Both the position numbers and the translations under genes were made by a program. Below, in pieces: positions 39,429 through 43,268 of a DNA stretch of 43,268 bases; within the stretch, counting starts at the first letter, position 1, and each line of letters opens with the position of its first letter. The notes under the pieces were generated by a model. It made no database searches. It worked only from the letters and a program-made list of their open reading frames with translations, and was not told the origin of the DNA. This DNA is from Anaerolineales bacterium (GTDB lineage Bacteria; Chloroflexota; Anaerolineae; Anaerolineales; Villigracilaceae), in NCBI GenBank assembly GCA_016928525.1, contig JAFGKO010000141.1:1-43268 (forward strand). Direction: 5' to 3'.

Positions 39429-40477
39429 TGGCTGAAACTCTCCCTATGGCCGGCGCAAACGTGAAACTGAACCTGGCCGGCCTCGAAAAATCTGATTACC
39501 GTGGTAACCCCAGCACGTTGTGCCAGGGCTGCGGACACAATTCCATTTCCAACCAGATCATTGCCGCCTGCTATGAAGCCAACATTGTCCCCGAAGATGT
39601 AGTCAAATTCAGCGGTATTGGCTGCTCAAGCAAGAGCCCCACGTACTTCCTGAACCGCTCCTTTGGGTTCAACGGTCTGCACGGGCGCATGCCCTCCGTG
39701 GCAACCGGCGCGTTGTTTGGCGACACTCGTTTACGCGGTATCGGGGTCTCCGGCGACGGCGACTCGGCCAGCATTGGCATGGGACAATTCAAGCATGCCA
39801 TGCGGCGCAACGCGCCGATGGTGTATATCATCGAAAACAATGGCGTCTATGGCCTGACCAAAGGTCAGTTCTCGGCCACCGCCGAAGTAGGGCTTCGTTT
39901 GAAACACCAGGGCGTCAATCCTTATATGCCGATTGATATTGCTTGGGAGGCTCTGGTCGGCGGGGCGACCTTCGTGGCGCGCTCCTTTGCTGGTGACCCC
40001 AAGCAGGTAAAAGAATTGATCAAAGCCGGGCTTGGCCACAAAGGCATCGCAGTGATCGATATCATCAGCCCATGTGTGACCTTCAACAACCAGGATAACG
40101 CTTATCATTCCTACTCGTGGGGTCGCGAACACGAGGTGGCCTTGCACGAACTATCTTATGTACCGCCCGCGCAGGAAATCATGGTGGAATACGAGGAAGG
40201 CGAGGATATGGAAGTAACATTGCATGACGGCTCGCAAATCGTGCTCAAGAAGCTCGACCGTGATTACGATCCAACCGACCGCGCCGATGCCTTGCGCGTG
40301 CTGGAAGAGGCCAACCAGTGCAACTGCCTGATTACCGGATTGATCTACGTTGACCCTAGCAAACCAACACTGACAGAACTTTATAATCTGGTGGACGAAC
40401 CGCTCAACCGTCTCAAAGAAAAGGACCTGCGGCCGGCTCCCGATACTATTGACACGATCAACGGCCTGATGTTCTAG
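39428..40477 (+). CDS. korB: 2-oxoacid:acceptor oxidoreductase, beta (TPP-binding) subunit
   Basis: 349 residues. CQGCGHNSISNQI near the start (Cys32, Cys35) and CSSKSPTYFLNRSFG belong to the cluster/TPP region; the TPP-binding motif runs from GDGDSASIGMGQFKHAMRRN to IIENNGVYGLTKGQ. It pairs with the fused gamma-alpha subunit immediately upstream through an overlapping TGATG. No separate delta ferredoxin subunit is present. It probably works in the reductive or oxidative TCA branch. Confidence 0.92.
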   Translation: MAETLPMAGANVKLNLAGLEKSDYRGNPSTLCQGCGHNSISNQIIAACYEANIVPEDVVKFSGIGCSSKSPTYFLNRSFGFNGLHGRMPSVATGALFGDTRLRGIGVSGDGDSASIGMGQFKHAMRRNAPMVYIIENNGVYGLTKGQFSATAEVGLRLKHQGVNPYMPIDIAWEALVGGATFVARSFAGDPKQVKELIKAGLGHKGIAVIDIISPCVTFNNQDNAYHSYSWGREHEVALHELSYVPPAQEIMVEYEEGEDMEVTLHDGSQIVLKKLDRDYDPTDRADALRVLEEANQCNCLITGLIYVDPSKPTLTELYNLVDEPLNRLKEKDLRPAPDTIDTINGLMF

Positions 40478-40499
40478 TCTGCAAAAACTTACACCTCTG

Positions 40500-40613
40500 C
40501 CCCTCTCCGGTCTGTGGTCGAGTAGGCGCGTTCTTCGCCGTATCGCCCGCCCCGGCCATCCCAAGAGCATCTGCATATTCATACTTGGGCGGGCCAGGGA
40601 GACCGGAGAGGGG
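40500..40613. repeat. Long inverted repeat between korB and arfB
   Basis: CCCCTCTCCGGTCT (40500-40513) and AGACCGGAGAGGGG (40600-40613) form a perfect 14-bp stem closing an 86-nt loop. Inside the loop CGCCCGCC and GGGCGGGCC can pair further, and TTTTG follows on the plus strand. It may be a terminator of korAB with an extended head, a structured RNA or a small non-autonomous mobile repeat. Confidence 0.6.
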
Positions 40614-40625
40614 TTTTGATTCGGG

Positions 40626-40631
40626 TATACT
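40626..40631 (+). promoter_or_regulatory. -10 box directly before arfB
   Basis: TATACT ends 6 nt before the ATG at 40638, and no Shine-Dalgarno is present, so the message is probably leaderless. The -35 region is weak. Confidence 0.5.
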
Positions 40632-40637
40632 GGGTAC

Positions 40638-41063
40638 ATGTTCGAAATCACCCCACAAGTGAAAATCGATGAAAACGAACTGGAATTCACCTTTATCAGA
40701 GCAGATGGACCCGGCGGACAAAACGTCAACAAAGTGGCTACGGCTGTGCAATTGCGATTTGATATTCTGCACACTAAATCGCTACCCGCTGAGGTAAAGT
40801 CGCGGCTGAGCAAATTGGCTGGCAAGCGCATGACGCAGGAGGGTGTTCTGGTTATCGAAGCCAGGCGCTTTCGTACGCAAGAAGGGAACCGGGAGGATGC
40901 GCTTGCACGACTCCGCGCTCTGGTGCAAAAGGCAGTGGAGATGCCCAAATCCCGCAAGAAAACAAAGCCAACGAAGTCGTCAAGGGAAGAAAGATTGAAA
41001 GCGAAAAAACACAGGGGCGAGATTAAGAGGGCACGTGCGAAACAATCATTTGAACAGGATTAA
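40638..41063 (+). CDS. arfB: Alternative ribosome-rescue factor / peptidyl-tRNA hydrolase ArfB
   Basis: 141 residues with the release-factor domain-3 fold: FIRADGPGGQNVNKVATAVQLRF holds the catalytic GGQ (residues 26-28). The C-terminal tail is rich in Lys and Arg (KSRKKTKPTKSSREERLKAKKHRGE), which in ArfB/YaeJ enters the empty mRNA channel. It releases stalled ribosomes from non-stop messages. Length is typical. Confidence 0.92.
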   Translation: MFEITPQVKIDENELEFTFIRADGPGGQNVNKVATAVQLRFDILHTKSLPAEVKSRLSKLAGKRMTQEGVLVIEARRFRTQEGNREDALARLRALVQKAVEMPKSRKKTKPTKSSREERLKAKKHRGEIKRARAKQSFEQD

Positions 41064-41135
41064 GAAATACATTTGGGAATGCTGTAACGGGGATGCACGT
41101 TTTCTATCGGTCATATTTCCGTATAGTCATCAGCC

Positions 41136-42551
41136 TCACCACTCCCACGCAGGGCCGAGTACTTGGATACCATAGTAATGGCTATAACAAGCTGTAAGCC
41201 AGAACTTGGGATTATCTGTGGGCCGATCTAACCCAGCCCAATTTACCATATTAGGTATAAGAACTAATTCTTCACCCGAATGCTTGGCCTGGATTATTTG
41301 CGTGTCGACTTGATCCCATTTTCGTGCATAGTCACTATATGCTTGTCGAGATGCATATAACTCCTGTGACTTTATCACAGCAGACAACACAATGAGTGTT
41401 GTTGTGGTAAGGAAAAATCCCAAGTGGATAAAGCGTCTAATTTCAAATTTGTTAGATACCCATTTTCCCCACAGGAAACCAGTTAGAAGGAAACCAACAA
41501 CTAGAATATAGGCCGGAATTATTAGCGTTCGGTCATAAGGTTTTGCAGACAGTCCATATGCTGCAGGCAAAAAACACAGGAAAGTAAAAACCAAGCCAGT
41601 AACCAAGCAAATTAATATGGTCCAAAACTTATGTTTACTTTCATCGCACGTCTGTATCCCTAACCAAGCTGTACCCAAGATCATTCCAAGAATACCAAAC
41701 AGTCTCTCTGGAGTACTAAAAACACCCTGGAGAAACGTAATAAAACCAGCAAAAGCGATATCAAATACAGTAAACAGGTTAGCAGGTTCAGGATAAAGAG
41801 CTTGTCGAGCTGCGTTGCCAGGAGCATTAACCATGGCTAGCAATGACGCTAGTGCACCGAAATACCCAGCTAGCAAGAAAAAAAACTCTTTATCTTTTGG
41901 ACGAAAGTTCAAGGTGAGGAGACCATAACTAATAATAAATACAAAAATAACTAATTGAACAGGTGTAAACGTTTCACTAAATCCTCCGCTTGCAAAAACA
42001 ATCATGAAACTCACCCCACTCCAAATAAAAATTGGTCCTGCTTTCAAAGATTTCTTTCTAAACCATTGAAAGAGTGCAATATAGAATGTGAAAATAATAA
42101 GCGGTATCACGTATGCCCGCATTCCTCCCCACCAGTATAATGATTGTGACACTTTCGGACTTATCAAAAGTATTGAATAAACTACCGCGGTCCCAAGCAA
42201 TATAGATTTCAATATATCAAATAACTGCCAATCTTTTCTCAACAATAAATGAATAGCAACAGTAGTTGCGGCAAGCCAAATAAATAGTACAATCGGTGTG
42301 ACATACGGTATACCATACGGCCCAATGAGAACAAGGAGAGAATCCATAAAACTCACAGAATAGCCACCATGCCAAGTTCGGTACCAATAAAGGGCAGATT
42401 GAAATATACCTAACTCTTTTGCATAATAGTATGAACAGAAATCATCCGCAATAAAACGGCTGAAACTCCCTAAATAAGCATGTAACAATAAAACAAGACT
42501 GGAAGGAATGAATAAAGCAAAAATGGCTAGAAAATTCCACTGTTTTGACAT
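41136..42551 (-). CDS. Polytopic membrane protein, DUF6056-like
   Basis: 471 residues with ten or more hydrophobic helices. FIADDFCSYYYAKELG after the first helix places an acidic pair in a loop, as in GT-C-type glycosyltransferases, and SQSLYWWGGMRAYVIPL, FSETFTPVQ and MVNAPGNAARQAL fit the DUF6056-like family. It ends in a short extracytoplasmic domain (DNPKFWLTACYSHYYGI). The start at 42551 follows GGAG. The gene is distinctly more AT-rich than its neighbours, which suggests horizontal acquisition. A surface-glycan role is inference. Confidence 0.75.
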   Translation of the reverse strand: MSKQWNFLAIFALFIPSSLVLLLHAYLGSFSRFIADDFCSYYYAKELGIFQSALYWYRTWHGGYSVSFMDSLLVLIGPYGIPYVTPIVLFIWLAATTVAIHLLLRKDWQLFDILKSILLGTAVVYSILLISPKVSQSLYWWGGMRAYVIPLIIFTFYIALFQWFRKKSLKAGPIFIWSGVSFMIVFASGGFSETFTPVQLVIFVFIISYGLLTLNFRPKDKEFFFLLAGYFGALASLLAMVNAPGNAARQALYPEPANLFTVFDIAFAGFITFLQGVFSTPERLFGILGMILGTAWLGIQTCDESKHKFWTILICLVTGLVFTFLCFLPAAYGLSAKPYDRTLIIPAYILVVGFLLTGFLWGKWVSNKFEIRRFIHLGFFLTTTTLIVLSAVIKSQELYASRQAYSDYARKWDQVDTQIIQAKHSGEELVLIPNMVNWAGLDRPTDNPKFWLTACYSHYYGIQVLGPAWEW

Positions 42552-42656
42552 AAACACTCCGCTCGAGGGTATCCTACTTAACTACATTTTACACCAGCTT
42601 GCTTTTACAAAGTCGTTAGAGTTCGAATCTGCAGCGAATTATTTTTGGCTATAAAT

Positions 42657-43268
42657 ATGTCAATAAAACATATCGTTATCACAGGCTCCACACGCGGGAT
42701 CGGCTACGGACTTGCCGAGGCTTTCCTACGTCTGGGGTGCTCGATTACAGTTAGCAGCCGAGGGGAGGAAGCTGTTGAAAAAGCGGGAGCCGGCTTGAGG
42801 TCCAAGTATAATGCGGAACGCATTTTCGGGCTGGCCTGCGATGTGACTGTCCCGGAACAACTCCAAACGCTATGGGATCAAACCATCCAAAAGTTCGGAA
42901 AGATTGACATCTGGATCAACAATGCAGGTCTAAGCGGGGAACAAGGGCTGGTGTGGGAGTTATCATCCGATGAAGCGCAAATTCCCCTTCGGACGAATAT
43001 TTTAGGGACAATATTCGGCGCACAGGTGGCAATGCGCGGCATGTTGGCACAGGGTTTCGGCGCAATCTATAACATGGAAGGGATGGGTAGCGACGGACGC
43101 AAACACGCCGGGCTGAGCATTTATGGCACGAGCAAATATGCCATTCACTATTTCACCGAAAGTTTAGCGCTGGAGACAAAGGATACGCCCATCTGTCATA
43201 ACTTAAGCGCTCGACAGGGCAAGAGCGGGTATCTGCTTCTTGCGAAGCCGTTTGACCACACCCAAGTC
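42657..43268 (+). CDS. Short-chain dehydrogenase/reductase (5' part, cut by window end)
   Basis: 204 codons are visible and open to the window end. The Rossmann motif TGSTRGIG (10-17), an ACDV adenine-contact motif, NNAG (near 90) and catalytic Tyr-x3-Lys (YGTSK) are present. The active-site region YNMEGMGSDGR, followed by LSIYGTSKYAIHYFTESL, resembles chlorophyll-b-reductase-type SDRs (NYC1/NOL-like). The following segment (HNLSARQGKSGYLLL) does not show the usual SPGMVxTD pattern, so it may be diverged or contain a sequence change. TATAAA lies just before the ATG. The substrate is unknown. Confidence 0.8.
   Translation, partial: MSIKHIVITGSTRGIGYGLAEAFLRLGCSITVSSRGEEAVEKAGAGLRSKYNAERIFGLACDVTVPEQLQTLWDQTIQKFGKIDIWINNAGLSGEQGLVWELSSDEAQIPLRTNILGTIFGAQVAMRGMLAQGFGAIYNMEGMGSDGRKHAGLSIYGTSKYAIHYFTESLALETKDTPICHNLSARQGKSGYLLLAKPFDHTQV

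Overview
This window looks like a chromosomal segment of a Chloroflexota bacterium, most likely from the Anaerolineae. That placement is inferred from protein style and gene content: lipoproteins with Thr/Pro-rich linkers, fused 2-oxoacid:ferredoxin oxidoreductase subunits, and conserved hypothetical genes of that flavour. I could not run a search. Several promoters (moaC/scpA, the VanZ-like gene, arfB) place a TATAAT-type -10 box only 6-9 nt before the ATG, so leaderless or nearly leaderless transcripts are likely.

Left chromosomal part (1-20117). There are two KAS II genes (fabF copies at 459-1697 and 11368-12606), the second followed by fabH. A translationally coupled moaC-moaD-moaE-acetyltransferase run diverges from scpA. 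Then come a VanZ-like protein, two lipoproteins, a haem-oxygenase-fold protein, a YyaL-type thioredoxin/epimerase-like protein, an MgtC-family protein, tatA, an unusual HAD-DinB fusion, efp, a MogA/MoaB gene and a stress cluster: hsp20, lon, a response regulator and an acetyltransferase, with tpx upstream. The segment ends at a tRNA-Arg(TCT) gene on the minus strand.

Integrated element (20068-34668, about 14.5 kb). A 55-bp perfect direct repeat, covering the 5' two thirds of the tRNA-Arg gene, lies at 20068-20122 (inside the intact tRNA) and again at 34614-34668 (a tRNA fragment). Everything between is one minus-strand gene train. It encodes a tyrosine integrase next to the right repeat, a second tyrosine recombinase with its own promoter and inverted repeat, a zinc-ribbon membrane protein, small zinc-binding proteins, a stand-alone archaeo-eukaryotic-type primase-polymerase, two proteins with SSB-like acidic tails ending DEFPF, an SH3b lipoprotein, a membrane protein, a terminase-small-subunit-like HTH protein, a row of tiny coupled genes, a paralogous pair, a 707-residue phage tail-tip/adhesin-like protein and a secreted HEXXH metallopeptidase-like protein. 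No capsid, portal, large terminase, helicase or conjugation gene is visible. A repeat/hairpin region at 26721-26931 is the best candidate origin. Two small genes (44 and 47 codons) are supported by coupling or ribosome binding sites. My working hypothesis is a phage-satellite-like or self-replicating integrative element with tRNA 5'-side integration; this is inference.

Right chromosomal part (34682-43268). A coupled pair of unrecognised proteins with HTH-like ends is followed, divergently, by a GntR/FCD regulator with a clear sigma70 promoter and operator-like dyad. Next come the korA-korB pair, a 114-bp long-stem inverted repeat, arfB, an AT-rich polytopic membrane protein (DUF6056-like) and the 5' part of a short-chain dehydrogenase cut by the window end.
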